DNA of 35,827 nt from the NCBI GenBank assembly GCA_020342155.1, contig CP070842.1:1056864-1092690 (forward strand), given 5' to 3'. Within the stretch, counting starts at the first letter, position 1. Each line of letters starts with the position of its first letter. Source of the DNA: Dehalococcoidales bacterium (GTDB taxonomy: Bacteria; Chloroflexota; Dehalococcoidia; Dehalococcoidales; Fen-1064). Positions 25,647-34,002 of this stretch are shown here, in pieces. Below the pieces are notes generated by a model. That model was not told where the DNA came from, searched no databases, and saw nothing but the letters and a program-made list of their open reading frames with translations. Made by a program: the position numbers and the translations under genes.

Positions 25647-25658
25647 AGGAGGCAAACG

Positions 25659-26153
25659 ATGGCGGTATCAGGGATACCTTTCTTAGAGGGAAGATATTCT
25701 CCTACCTTTGACCTGTGGCCGATAGAGACCAAGGAATTTAACCGGATTCATACATTCTATGATAATCTCCGTGAAGGCAAGTTCACCACAACGAAATGCA
25801 GGCAATGCGGGCGGGAGTCGTATCCGCCTCGCGTAATATGCCCGGAGTGCTACTCTGATGAGCTCGAGTGGATCGAGTTGCCCAGGAAAGGTAAGGTAGA
25901 AGCCGTCGTGGAGAAACTGGGAGGTGTCCCAATATGTTTCGAGCCACCCCTAATTGACGCCTGGATTGACCTGGGTGAAGAGAGTCCAGTCAGACACGTT
26001 CTCAGCCGAGTAATAAACTGTCCTCCAGAAAGTCTCAAGGAAGATGATAAAGTCCAGCTGGTGGTATTTGATGTTCCATCGCATCCGATTGAAATCAGGC
26101 AAGAAACCATAATGGCAGAGAGAGTATTCTTTGCCTTTGAGCCTGTAAAGTGA
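25659..26153 (+). CDS. DUF35 OB-fold/zinc-ribbon thiolase partner (BbsA-like)
   Basis: A 164-residue protein. A zinc ribbon with Cys47, Cys50, Cys61 and Cys64 (KCRQCG, then VICPEC) is followed by an OB-fold (about 75-160). In archaeal acetoacetyl-CoA thiolase and in BbsAB, such proteins form a stable complex with the thiolase. It starts 12 nt after the thiolase gene behind an AGAGGAGG site and is the last gene before convergence with the first glycyl-radical gene. Confidence 0.87.
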   Translation: MAVSGIPFLEGRYSPTFDLWPIETKEFNRIHTFYDNLREGKFTTTKCRQCGRESYPPRVICPECYSDELEWIELPRKGKVEAVVEKLGGVPICFEPPLIDAWIDLGEESPVRHVLSRVINCPPESLKEDDKVQLVVFDVPSHPIEIRQETIMAERVFFAFEPVK

Positions 26154-26173
26154 TAGGTTGAGGATTACTCTCA

Positions 26174-26197
26174 GTGGAACATCCCTTCAGCTTCCAC
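26174..26197. terminator. Weak bidirectional hairpin between convergent genes
   Basis: In the 49-bp gap between the DUF35 gene and the first glycyl-radical gene, GTGGAA (26174-26179) and TTCCAC (26192-26197) form a perfect 6-bp stem with a 12-nt loop. There is no T tract on either strand, so termination is only a suggestion from position. Confidence 0.25.
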
Positions 26198-26202
26198 CGT
26201 AT

Positions 26203-28611
26203 TCATGTCGACTGGTATTCCATCCGGGCTATGAGATCATCCTGAATCGCTTTGGTTAGCTGCACGAAGTAAGCACTATAACCGGCTACTCTCACAATTA
26301 GGTCACGATATTTTTCCGGGTTATTTTGAGCGTCCACTAGTGTATCTCTGCTGATAACATTGAACTGAACATGCTTTCCATTCATACTGAAGTAGGTCTT
26401 TATCAGGTCGGACATTTTTCTCAGGTCTTCGGTTGTCTGCAATGCCGACGGATGGAACTTCATGTTCAGCAGTGTTGACTGGAAAGGTACCTGGTCTACT
26501 GTAGCGCAACTTCTAATCAGTGCTGTCGGGCCATGAGTATCTTTACCCTGCGCAGCCGATACAGTGCCATCAGCCAGGTTTTCTCCGGCATACCTGCCAT
26601 CGGGGGTAGCACCAACCAGCGAACCACCTGGCCCATGCGCTGTAATCGAGACACCCGCCGGTTTTATTTTCCCTCCCCAAACTGTGGGAAAGGTCACTGC
26701 TGTATCAGTCCAATACTTATAAAGGTCTCGGCCAATCAAATCTACGTATTCGTTACCATTGCCAAACTTGGGCGCTGCCAGAAACAGTTTTCTCAGTTCT
26801 CCATATCCATTGCCCTGCCAGTTTTTCGAAAGGGCATCTTTAAGCTCTTTCATGGTGACTTCTTTTTCTTCAAAGACGAGTTTCTTGACGGCCGCCATTG
26901 AGTCTGCGACGTTTATCATGCCAACCGCATTCAAGCAAGCCCCGTTCTCAAACGGCAAAGTGCGGTTACAGATATCTTTACCTTCCTTGATGGCATCAGC
27001 AAACAGTATAGAGGCGATGGGAGAAGCCTGGAGGTAACTCAGGTGTTTCAGTAAAATATTGTGTTCTTCCGCTGCCATACTCATAAAATAGCCGAGCTGC
27101 GTTTTAAATGCCTTCATGAAGTCATTAAATGTTTCAAAGCTCTCAGGGTCACCAGTTTGAAGCCCAACCTGGTCACCGGTATTCGGGTCAATGCCGTTGT
27201 GCATGAAAACGTCAAAAACCAGCGGTACAATGAACATACCGTAGGCCATCGTACTACCTGATTTGCCCGGTACATTACCTTCAAGGCACCCACCTAACGC
27301 ATAATTTCGTGCCTCTTCTAGAGCGACCCCCTGGTTAACGAAGTAATCTATATAAGACTTATCACCAACAAAGGCCGGCATACCAATACCGGTCCTTACC
27401 ACCTCAAGTGCTTTAAGCATAAGCTCGTCTGGTGTCCCTTCATGAACCCTGACAGTTATAGTATGGTGAGGAGTCTGGCAGTCTTTCGCTGCTTCGAGAA
27501 GCAAGTAAGAAAGCTCATTGGTGGCATCTTTTCCATCAGGTGTTACCCCACCGATAACCCAGTTGTTCCACCTGGCCATTCCTGCCCATTTGTCCCGTTG
27601 CATCTGGCCACCCGAAATACCGTTTACTTGCATAACCTTGATTCGAAGACATTGCAGTAACTCCAGAACTTCTTCGTCGGTAATTCTTCCCTCTTCTTTG
27701 TCCTTCTTGTAGTACGGGTACATATACTGGTCAAACCTGCCACCGGCTGTAGTTCCCCCGCCAATTGTTACCCAGATAAACCAGAATGACTGAATCGCTT
27801 CGTAGAAGGTTCTTGGTGGATTAGCCGGCACCCAACTGCACGTTTCGGCTATCCGTTCCAGTTCCATCTTTCGTGTCGGGTCTTTTTCCTTTTCGGTCAT
27901 CTCCTTAGCCAGATCAGCGAATCTTACGGCGATGCGAACAAGAGCGCTGCAAGACGTAATTACAGCGTTAAGAAAATATGCCTTCTCGATAGATTCGGTA
28001 CCCATGAATCTCAGGTTTCGCAGCTCTTCTTCTGCGTCTTCTATTATTTTATTGAGACCATTATCGACTGCAATCGCAAAGTCTGGAACGTCCAGACCTC
28101 TCGCAGCGGGACCACCGGCTGAAGCACCCCAGCCACTACCAGCAGCACCGTATCCGCGTGCTTCTTCTCTCTTTTTCCATGGTGGGAGAAGAATGCCCGA
28201 TTTGATGAAAGGCCACAACCTTTCATCGTCGTATAAGAATCCTCTCCTGAAATTAAGATTCGCCGCTCTGGTTTTCCAGTAATCATCCAGCGCCCTTAGT
28301 TCGGCTTCATCTTCATCGGAAATTACCAGTCCCTGTTTTTTGAGGCCGACCATTTCTTCCTCAGGCCATGTTGGGCAGCTAGCCTCAAGACCCCATGGTT
28401 TGGCTGCCACGTTACCCACAATGAGTTCGCCGTCCTCGATGAAGATGGTCCTCTTGTCAAGGTAGTTGGCAAAAGCCTTTGCTGACCTTAGAATTCGCGG
28501 CTGTTCCTCTGTCTCTTTCCATGACTCTGTGATTAACCGAACCCTTTCAATAGAGATTGGATAGTTCTCTAAGTCAATACATTCTTTTAGTTTCTTTACT
28601 CTTTCGTTCAT
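26203..28611 (-). CDS. Glycyl-radical enzyme, pyruvate-formate-lyase-like, Cys-Leu-Glu type
   Basis: An 802-residue glycyl-radical enzyme. The radical glycine is G777 in RVAGYSAYF; the thiyl site is C442 with Glu444 two residues later (GGCLEGNV). A Cys-x-Glu site is known in the dehydratases, choline lyase and arylacetate decarboxylases, not in pyruvate formate-lyase (Cys-Cys). The N-terminal DGELIVGN and the segment GGRFDQYMYPYYKKDKEEG are general family features. No small benzylsuccinate-synthase or HpdC-like subunit is nearby. Substrate unknown; elimination or decarboxylation of a peripheral aromatic or aliphatic compound is likely. GGAGG lies 5 nt before the ATG. It is divergent from its paralogue at 28838. 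A matching activase begins at 35609. Confidence 0.88.
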   Translation of the reverse strand: MNERVKKLKECIDLENYPISIERVRLITESWKETEEQPRILRSAKAFANYLDKRTIFIEDGELIVGNVAAKPWGLEASCPTWPEEEMVGLKKQGLVISDEDEAELRALDDYWKTRAANLNFRRGFLYDDERLWPFIKSGILLPPWKKREEARGYGAAGSGWGASAGGPAARGLDVPDFAIAVDNGLNKIIEDAEEELRNLRFMGTESIEKAYFLNAVITSCSALVRIAVRFADLAKEMTEKEKDPTRKMELERIAETCSWVPANPPRTFYEAIQSFWFIWVTIGGGTTAGGRFDQYMYPYYKKDKEEGRITDEEVLELLQCLRIKVMQVNGISGGQMQRDKWAGMARWNNWVIGGVTPDGKDATNELSYLLLEAAKDCQTPHHTITVRVHEGTPDELMLKALEVVRTGIGMPAFVGDKSYIDYFVNQGVALEEARNYALGGCLEGNVPGKSGSTMAYGMFIVPLVFDVFMHNGIDPNTGDQVGLQTGDPESFETFNDFMKAFKTQLGYFMSMAAEEHNILLKHLSYLQASPIASILFADAIKEGKDICNRTLPFENGACLNAVGMINVADSMAAVKKLVFEEKEVTMKELKDALSKNWQGNGYGELRKLFLAAPKFGNGNEYVDLIGRDLYKYWTDTAVTFPTVWGGKIKPAGVSITAHGPGGSLVGATPDGRYAGENLADGTVSAAQGKDTHGPTALIRSCATVDQVPFQSTLLNMKFHPSALQTTEDLRKMSDLIKTYFSMNGKHVQFNVISRDTLVDAQNNPEKYRDLIVRVAGYSAYFVQLTKAIQDDLIARMEYQST
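27650..27696. repeat. 47-bp exact inverted match to the paralogous glycyl-radical gene
   Basis: This stretch, read as its reverse complement, is identical over 47 bp to 29747-29793 in the second glycyl-radical gene. It encodes the same EEGRITDEEVLELLQCL region in both. Other conserved stretches differ at many synonymous sites, so this block is unusually well conserved for the pair. Confidence 0.8.
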
Positions 28612-28837
28612 TACTACCTCCAGGTTACAATCGCGAAAACCGTGTTCAGCTTAGTTACCCCATATTAACCTAGAGTATACCACTCCGCCACTTTCAAAAA
28701 TACATAGTATGGTGTTTTTTGCTGCGGGCAAGGCATACCCCTCCGTGTTATACTATGTTATCAATCGTAGTTGTGTTTGTCGACAAAGGGCCAATGACCA
28801 GAGGAAATGAAACTCTTATCATCCTGGTCAGGAGACA
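28612..28837. promoter_or_regulatory. Divergent control region of the two glycyl-radical genes
   Basis: 226 bp between divergent starts. A TATACT is present on each strand (28674-28679 minus; 28749-28754 plus) as candidate -10 boxes; neither has a good -35. An inverted repeat ACATAGTAT (28702-28710) / ATACTATGT (28750-28758) spans the centre, and a perfect 12-bp palindrome TTTGTCGACAAA (28776-28787) lies beyond the plus-strand -10. This suggests control by an activator or repressor of unknown type. Confidence 0.5.
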
Positions 28838-31237
28838 ATGATGAATCCGAGGATAGCAAAACTCAGAGAAGGACTCCAGGTAGACAAATTACCAATCTCT
28901 TCTGAAAAGGCCCGACTACTCACAGAATCATTTAAGCAGACAGGGGGTCAACCTCAAATAATCAGAAGAGCCAGGGCGCTAGCTAACACCCTGGATAAGA
29001 TATCGATATTTATCGACAATGGCGAGTTAATCGTTGGTAACGCCGCCATCAGACCTATGGGACTGGAAATTGATTACGACTACGGAATATGGTCCCAGGA
29101 AGAAATAGACTCGATCAAACAAGAGGGCTACACAATCTCTGCCGAAGATGAAGTAGCGATAATAGCCATGAATGAATACTGGAAAACAAGGACGCTTGTC
29201 GGCCGGTCAGGCGAAATATTCGATGAAGATAGGTTGTGGCCGTTCAAGCAATCGGGGGTAGCCCTTCCGCCATGGAAAAGTCGAGAAGAGGGAAGCGGAG
29301 GAGGCTATGCCCAGGGTGGCATGGGTTTGGGGCCAGGCTTCTACTTATTTGGAGTGGACTTTGCCAAAGTACTCAATGAAGGTCTCAGCACAATAGTAAA
29401 AGATGCAGAGGCAGAGCTGAGAAACGTAAGATTTACCAGTGCCGATGCCTTTACAAAGGCGGATTTCCTCAAATCTGTAATCATTTCCAACGAGGCCATT
29501 ATCCGTTTCGCCAGCAGATTTGCCGACCTGGCAGCAGACATGGCGATTAAAGAACAAGATACGGCACGAAAGAAAGAGCTCAAGCGGATAGCCGAAACAT
29601 GCCGCTGGGTACCAGCCAACCCGGCCAGGAGTTTTTATGAAGCCATTCAATCATTCTGGTTCACCTTTTTAATGATAAACCCGTCCACTACTGCGGCGGC
29701 GGGCAGGTTCGACCAGTATATGTACCCGTTCTACAAGAAAGACAAGGAAGAGGGAAGAATTACCGACGAAGAAGTTCTGGAGTTACTGCAATGCCTGCGG
29801 ATTAAAGATATGCAGATTAACCGGACTTCGGGGAGATTTAACCGACAGAAGAACGCCGGAATAGCCAAATGGCACAACTGGACCATTGGCGGTCAAACAT
29901 CTGAGGGCAAAGACGCTACCAACGAACTGTCATACCTCATTCTGGAAGCTGCACTGAGGTGCCAGACCCCCCACCACACCATAACAGTCCGGGTCCACGA
30001 AGAGACTCCCAATCCCCTTATGCTGAAAGCCCTGGAAGTTGTTAGGACCGGGATTGGTATGCCGGCATTTATCGGAGACAAGTCTTACATCGAGTACTTG
30101 CTTAGTGAAGGTGTACCCCTGGAGACAGCACGGGACTATATAATGACCGGATGTCTTGACGTGAATATCGTAGGACAATCTCGTATTGGGGCCTACGACA
30201 TGTTTATTGTTCCGCTGGTCTTTGACATTTTCATGCACAACGGCATCGACCCGAACACCGGCAAACATGTCGGCCTCCAGACTGGAGAACCTGAAAGCTT
30301 TGAGTCATTTGATGACCTGATGCAAGCGTTTAAGGAGCAGCTAACCCATTTCATGGGTCTGGCGGCGGAAGGGAACAACGTCCATCTGCGAGTAAACGCC
30401 GAACTGTTCCCGGACCCATTCCGTTCCTCATTGATGATTAATGCCATCGAAGAAGGCAAGGATATTTTGGACCGTACCCTGCCTCTTGAAAATGCGGCTG
30501 TACTCAACGCAGTCGGCATGATAAACGTCGCCGACTCTCTGGCATCGATAAAGAAGCTTGTTTTCGATGAAAAGAAGGTTGCCATGAAAGAGCTGAAAGC
30601 TGCGCTCGCGGCAGACTGGCAGGGAGACAGATATGAGGAAATCCGGAAGATGTGTCTGGCAGCGCCTAAATACGGGAACGATGATAGTTATGTCGACTCA
30701 ATTGCCAGAGAACTCTACCAGTTCTGGGCGGATACGGCAGTCACATTCGATACTATTTTCGGTGGGAAAAACAAACCGACCGGCATCTCAATTTCGGCAC
30801 AGTGGCCTGGAGGAGCACTAACCGGTGCTACACCTGATGGCAGGTATGCCGGCGAGTGCCTGGCGGACGGTACCATGTCACCCATGCGAGGCCGGGACAC
30901 TCACGGGCCTACGGCGGTGATTAGAAGCGCAGTTAAAATAGACCAGGCTCCCTACCAGGCTACCCTGCTGAACATGAAGTTCCACCCATCGGCGTTACAT
31001 ACCACAGAAGACTTGAAGAAACTGTCCGACCTGATAAAGACCTACTTCAGCCTGGGTGGGAAGCACATTCAGTTTAATGTAGTCAGTAAGGAAACACTAA
31101 TAGAGGCACAAGAGCACCCCGAGGACTACCGGGACCTGGTTGTAAGGGTGGCCGGTTACAGCGCCTACTTTGTCCAGCTGGGCAAAGTAATACAGGATGA
31201 AATTATCGCACGAACAGAGTACCAGGGGGCATCATAA
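28838..31237 (+). CDS. Glycyl-radical enzyme, paralogue with Cys-Leu-Asp site
   Basis: A 799-residue paralogue of the enzyme at 26203-28611, alike along its whole length. The radical glycine is G773 in RVAGYSAYF and the thiyl residue is C439. The residue two after it is Asp441 (TGCLDVNIV), where the paralogue and most Cys-x-Glu enzymes have Glu. The glycine/alanine-rich segment before residue 175 also differs between the two. This points to a changed substrate or reaction, not a redundant copy. GGAG is 3 nt before the first ATG and 6 nt before a second one (28841); the latter may be the true start. It is followed after 3 nt by the MmgE/PrpD gene and is probably co-transcribed with it. Confidence 0.88.
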   Translation: MMNPRIAKLREGLQVDKLPISSEKARLLTESFKQTGGQPQIIRRARALANTLDKISIFIDNGELIVGNAAIRPMGLEIDYDYGIWSQEEIDSIKQEGYTISAEDEVAIIAMNEYWKTRTLVGRSGEIFDEDRLWPFKQSGVALPPWKSREEGSGGGYAQGGMGLGPGFYLFGVDFAKVLNEGLSTIVKDAEAELRNVRFTSADAFTKADFLKSVIISNEAIIRFASRFADLAADMAIKEQDTARKKELKRIAETCRWVPANPARSFYEAIQSFWFTFLMINPSTTAAAGRFDQYMYPFYKKDKEEGRITDEEVLELLQCLRIKDMQINRTSGRFNRQKNAGIAKWHNWTIGGQTSEGKDATNELSYLILEAALRCQTPHHTITVRVHEETPNPLMLKALEVVRTGIGMPAFIGDKSYIEYLLSEGVPLETARDYIMTGCLDVNIVGQSRIGAYDMFIVPLVFDIFMHNGIDPNTGKHVGLQTGEPESFESFDDLMQAFKEQLTHFMGLAAEGNNVHLRVNAELFPDPFRSSLMINAIEEGKDILDRTLPLENAAVLNAVGMINVADSLASIKKLVFDEKKVAMKELKAALAADWQGDRYEEIRKMCLAAPKYGNDDSYVDSIARELYQFWADTAVTFDTIFGGKNKPTGISISAQWPGGALTGATPDGRYAGECLADGTMSPMRGRDTHGPTAVIRSAVKIDQAPYQATLLNMKFHPSALHTTEDLKKLSDLIKTYFSLGGKHIQFNVVSKETLIEAQEHPEDYRDLVVRVAGYSAYFVQLGKVIQDEIIARTEYQGAS
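29747..29793. repeat. Partner copy of the 47-bp exact inverted match
   Basis: Identical over 47 bp to the reverse complement of 27650-27696. Flanking bases diverge at both ends, so the block is a bounded tract within two diverged paralogues, as a small gene-conversion event would leave. Confidence 0.8.
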
Positions 31238-31240
31238 ACA

Positions 31241-32614
31241 ATGGATGAATCTCTAATACTGGCAAAGCATATAGCTAACACTGGTTACGAGGATCTACCC
31301 GGTACTGCTGCAGATATCACTAAAAAGAGCCTGCTCGATGGACTGGGCGTGACACTGACTGCCGGTACTATGGGCGAAGGTTGTCGTCAATTTGTTGACC
31401 TGGCTATAGACGGAGGCGGTAAAAAAGAGAGCACAATCATTGGTTTCGATGCCAGGGTAACAGCGTCTATGGCCGCATTCGCCAATGGTTCGATGGCGCA
31501 TGCACTGGACTTTGAAGACTCTCATGACGAAGCACTCACCCATCCTAACGCCGCCGCGATACCGGCTGCCCTTGCAGTAGCCGAATCTATCGGGAACGTG
31601 AGCGGAAAAGAGCTCATCACGGCGCTCGTTCTTGGAAGCGATGTTACCTGCCGACTCGGTCTTGCCCTGACAGAGGACCCCATTCAGTACGGCTGGTATA
31701 CGCCACCAATCCTGGGGGCTTTCGGAGCTACCGCCGCAACCTGTAAGCTGCTGGGTTTGAGCCCGGAACAGATACTGGACGCTTTTTCTTTGACACTCTG
31801 TCAGGCAACATGCAGTGCCGAACTAACCCACAGTGACCGCTCGCTGGTAAGGTCTATCAGGGATGCCTTCTCTGCCAAGGCAGGTGTGTTATCGGCACAG
31901 CTCGCCGAAAGAGGTGTCATTGGATTCGAGAAACCGATAGAAGGTGATGCTGGTCTTTTCCGGCTATACGCAAGGGAGAACTACGACCTCACGGCACTAA
32001 CGAATGGACTCGGTGAAATATTCGAGGGCGCCAATGTCAGCTTCAAGCCGTGGCCGAGTTGCCGTGGTACCCATTATTTTCTAGAGTCAACCCTCCAGAT
32101 TGTGAATGCTCATGATATCAAGCCAGCTGACATCGAGTATATAAAACTGGGTATTGGCCCCAGCCCGCTTGCCAGGGCTCTCTGCGAACCTCTGGAGACC
32201 AAGCAATGTCCGAAAACAGCCATCGATGCCAAGTTCAGTATACCCTTTGTGGTAGCCCTGGCCTCAGTCCGGAGGGAAGTTGCCCTGAGGCATTTCACCC
32301 CTGAAGCTATACAAGACCCGGAGGTGCTCGAAGTCGCCCGGAAGACAACTTATGAGCAAGACAGTAACCTGGAAGCCAAAGAGGGCATGGTTGAGCTGAA
32401 GTCGAAGCAGGGCGTATTCCGCCTGAAAACACCCGAATTCGCTTACGGCCACCCTAACAACCCCATAAGTGAAGAACTGCTGGTCAGGAAGTTTATGGAT
32501 TGCGCCGCCCATTCGGCAAAACAAATCTCAGACCAACACCTTAATAAACTCGTTGAAATGATTCTGCACCTGGAGGATGTCAGGAACATCGGAGAGATTA
32601 TGGCATATCTCTAG
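31241..32614 (+). CDS. MmgE/PrpD-family protein
   Basis: A 457-residue protein of the MmgE/PrpD family, which includes 2-methylcitrate dehydratase, cis-aconitate decarboxylase and iminodisuccinate epimerase. Seen: the N-terminal helical domain with AFANGSMAHALDFEDSHDEA and HPNAAAIPAALAVAE, then LGSDVTCRLGLAL, LGAFGATAATCKLLGLS and FKPWPSCRGTHYFLEST. The family acts on polycarboxylates, so a tricarboxylate or branched dicarboxylate is the natural guess for the substrate. It starts 3 nt after the second glycyl-radical gene, so the product of that enzyme may be its substrate; this is inference. Confidence 0.85.
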   Translation: MDESLILAKHIANTGYEDLPGTAADITKKSLLDGLGVTLTAGTMGEGCRQFVDLAIDGGGKKESTIIGFDARVTASMAAFANGSMAHALDFEDSHDEALTHPNAAAIPAALAVAESIGNVSGKELITALVLGSDVTCRLGLALTEDPIQYGWYTPPILGAFGATAATCKLLGLSPEQILDAFSLTLCQATCSAELTHSDRSLVRSIRDAFSAKAGVLSAQLAERGVIGFEKPIEGDAGLFRLYARENYDLTALTNGLGEIFEGANVSFKPWPSCRGTHYFLESTLQIVNAHDIKPADIEYIKLGIGPSPLARALCEPLETKQCPKTAIDAKFSIPFVVALASVRREVALRHFTPEAIQDPEVLEVARKTTYEQDSNLEAKEGMVELKSKQGVFRLKTPEFAYGHPNNPISEELLVRKFMDCAAHSAKQISDQHLNKLVEMILHLEDVRNIGEIMAYL

Positions 32615-32645
32615 TTTGATTTCTGCACCGTCTCCAACGAAACTA

Positions 32646-32663
32646 AAGCCTTTGATTAGGCTT
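32646..32663. terminator. Candidate bidirectional terminator hairpin
   Basis: AAGCCT (32646-32651) and AGGCTT (32658-32663) form a perfect 6-bp stem with a 6-nt loop between the convergent MmgE/PrpD and CapA genes, overlapping the CapA stop. On the minus strand it is followed by TAGTTTCG, a weak T-rich tail. The stem is short, so confidence is modest. Confidence 0.35.
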
Positions 32664-33789
32664 CTTGAATGAGGACCTCGTCACCCTCGATAACGTATTT
32701 AGCGTTGAGCTCCTGGTCCCGGGTAATCTCCTCCATGTAACCGACCACTTCACCGAACCGCTCATCCTGCGAGCTTAGAATCTCCGGTTGGGACTGTTTG
32801 TTTATATAAGTGGGCAGAAAGGAAACGTTCTTTATCTCTTTGTCGGTGATAACGCACTTGGCAATCATCGTTTTCCTCGAATCAGGGGGTAGGAAATACG
32901 TAGGATATTCGGGGTCTGGCTGCCAGCTGAGGTTAAGTGCACTTATTTCTTTATGCCCCGGATTTTCCAGGATTTCCTTGGTTGGAGACAGGTCCAGAGC
33001 AAAATTACAGAGGCTATAGAAGACCACCTTGCCTGAATAGACTTCGACACCCTTGAGGATGTGAGCATGATGTCCCAGTATAAGGTCGGCCCCGGCGTCA
33101 ATCGCTGCACGGGCAACCTCCCTCTGGTAATCGGCTATCACGGCCGGGATGAAATGTATCCCCCAGTGCATGGAAAGGATTACCAGGTCGGCCTGAGACT
33201 TTGCCTGCCTGATGTCACTCGCCATCGCCTGCAGGTCATCCTTGCGAGGAAAAGTATGTATCCGACTCGGTGTCCCTGGCTGGTCGTGCTCAATCTGTTC
33301 ATACACAGTAAGACCCCTCATCGGAGCGCAACCCGGACGGTTTATCTCGGCCCAGTACCCTTGCGGCAAAATTGTATTATAGGATAGAAAGGCTATCTTC
33401 GTTCCTTTCGATTCAACAAATGCCGGCTTTCGGGCCTCCTCAATATTACTGCCCACACCTATGACCGGTAGACCCTGTTCCTTAAGGGCATTGATGGTAT
33501 CAAAAAAGGCTTCACGCCCCCAGTCCATGCAGTGATTGCTGGCAAAAGACACGATGTTAAAACCAGCCTCTTTAATTGCCTGAGCCGTTATCGGGTCGGC
33601 CCGCATGGCAAGCCTGGCTTGTGGCAGGGGAGTCCCCCGGTCAGTCAGATTAATTTCGAGCTGACAGAAAGCTATGTCAGCCTTTCCGAGAGTGTCAGCA
33701 ACACGCTGAAATATCGAGCCGGGGTCTTCCCTGTAGGGGGCCACATCACCGACGGCATACAACAGCAGGTCATCAGTCTTATTTGCCAT
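32656..33789 (-). CDS. CapA-family metallophosphatase-fold protein
   Basis: A 377-residue protein of the CapA (PgsA) family. The calcineurin-like motifs are readable in order: YAVGDVAPYRED, FCQLEINLTDRG, FASNHCMDWG, SMHWGIHF and ILGHHAHILKG. CapA proteins are linked to poly-gamma-glutamate surface polymers, but many stand-alone members have unknown roles. No signal peptide or membrane segment is seen, and no capB/capC is nearby, so a capsule role is unlikely here. The frame opens at 33855, but the ATG at 33789 has AAGGAG 6 nt upstream and begins the conserved part. Confidence 0.85.
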   Translation of the reverse strand: MANKTDDLLLYAVGDVAPYREDPGSIFQRVADTLGKADIAFCQLEINLTDRGTPLPQARLAMRADPITAQAIKEAGFNIVSFASNHCMDWGREAFFDTINALKEQGLPVIGVGSNIEEARKPAFVESKGTKIAFLSYNTILPQGYWAEINRPGCAPMRGLTVYEQIEHDQPGTPSRIHTFPRKDDLQAMASDIRQAKSQADLVILSMHWGIHFIPAVIADYQREVARAAIDAGADLILGHHAHILKGVEVYSGKVVFYSLCNFALDLSPTKEILENPGHKEISALNLSWQPDPEYPTYFLPPDSRKTMIAKCVITDKEIKNVSFLPTYINKQSQPEILSSQDERFGEVVGYMEEITRDQELNAKYVIEGDEVLIQEA

Positions 33790-33879
33790 GTGATTCTCCT
33801 TTCGCCGCATGTCTGGAGTTAATCCAGTATAAGATAAATGGGGTATCTTTGCCATAATTGGACACAGACCATTTTGTGC

Positions 33880-33890
33880 ATTATATTATA
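33880..33890 (-). promoter_or_regulatory. Tandem TATAAT boxes upstream of the CapA gene
   Basis: On the minus strand two overlapping TATAAT hexamers (33890-33885 and 33885-33880) lie about 95 bp before the CapA start in an AT-rich segment. No good -35 box is seen, so this is a tentative promoter. The plus-strand promoter of the ligase gene in the same 213-bp gap is not clear to me. Confidence 0.3.
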
Positions 33891-34002
33891 GTAAAAATTT
33901 GCCCCTAACGTTGTATTTTGTGGTAAACAGGTAAATTAGAGCCACGGACTTTATTCGTCATATTTTGTCCCGTATTATCATTACCAGAGGAGGTGATGGA
34001 CT

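Noticed and set aside
26203..31237. Benzylsuccinate synthase or 4-hydroxyphenylacetate decarboxylase
   Set aside because: No small beta/gamma or HpdC-like subunits are encoded nearby, and both proteins (about 800 residues) are shorter than those families.
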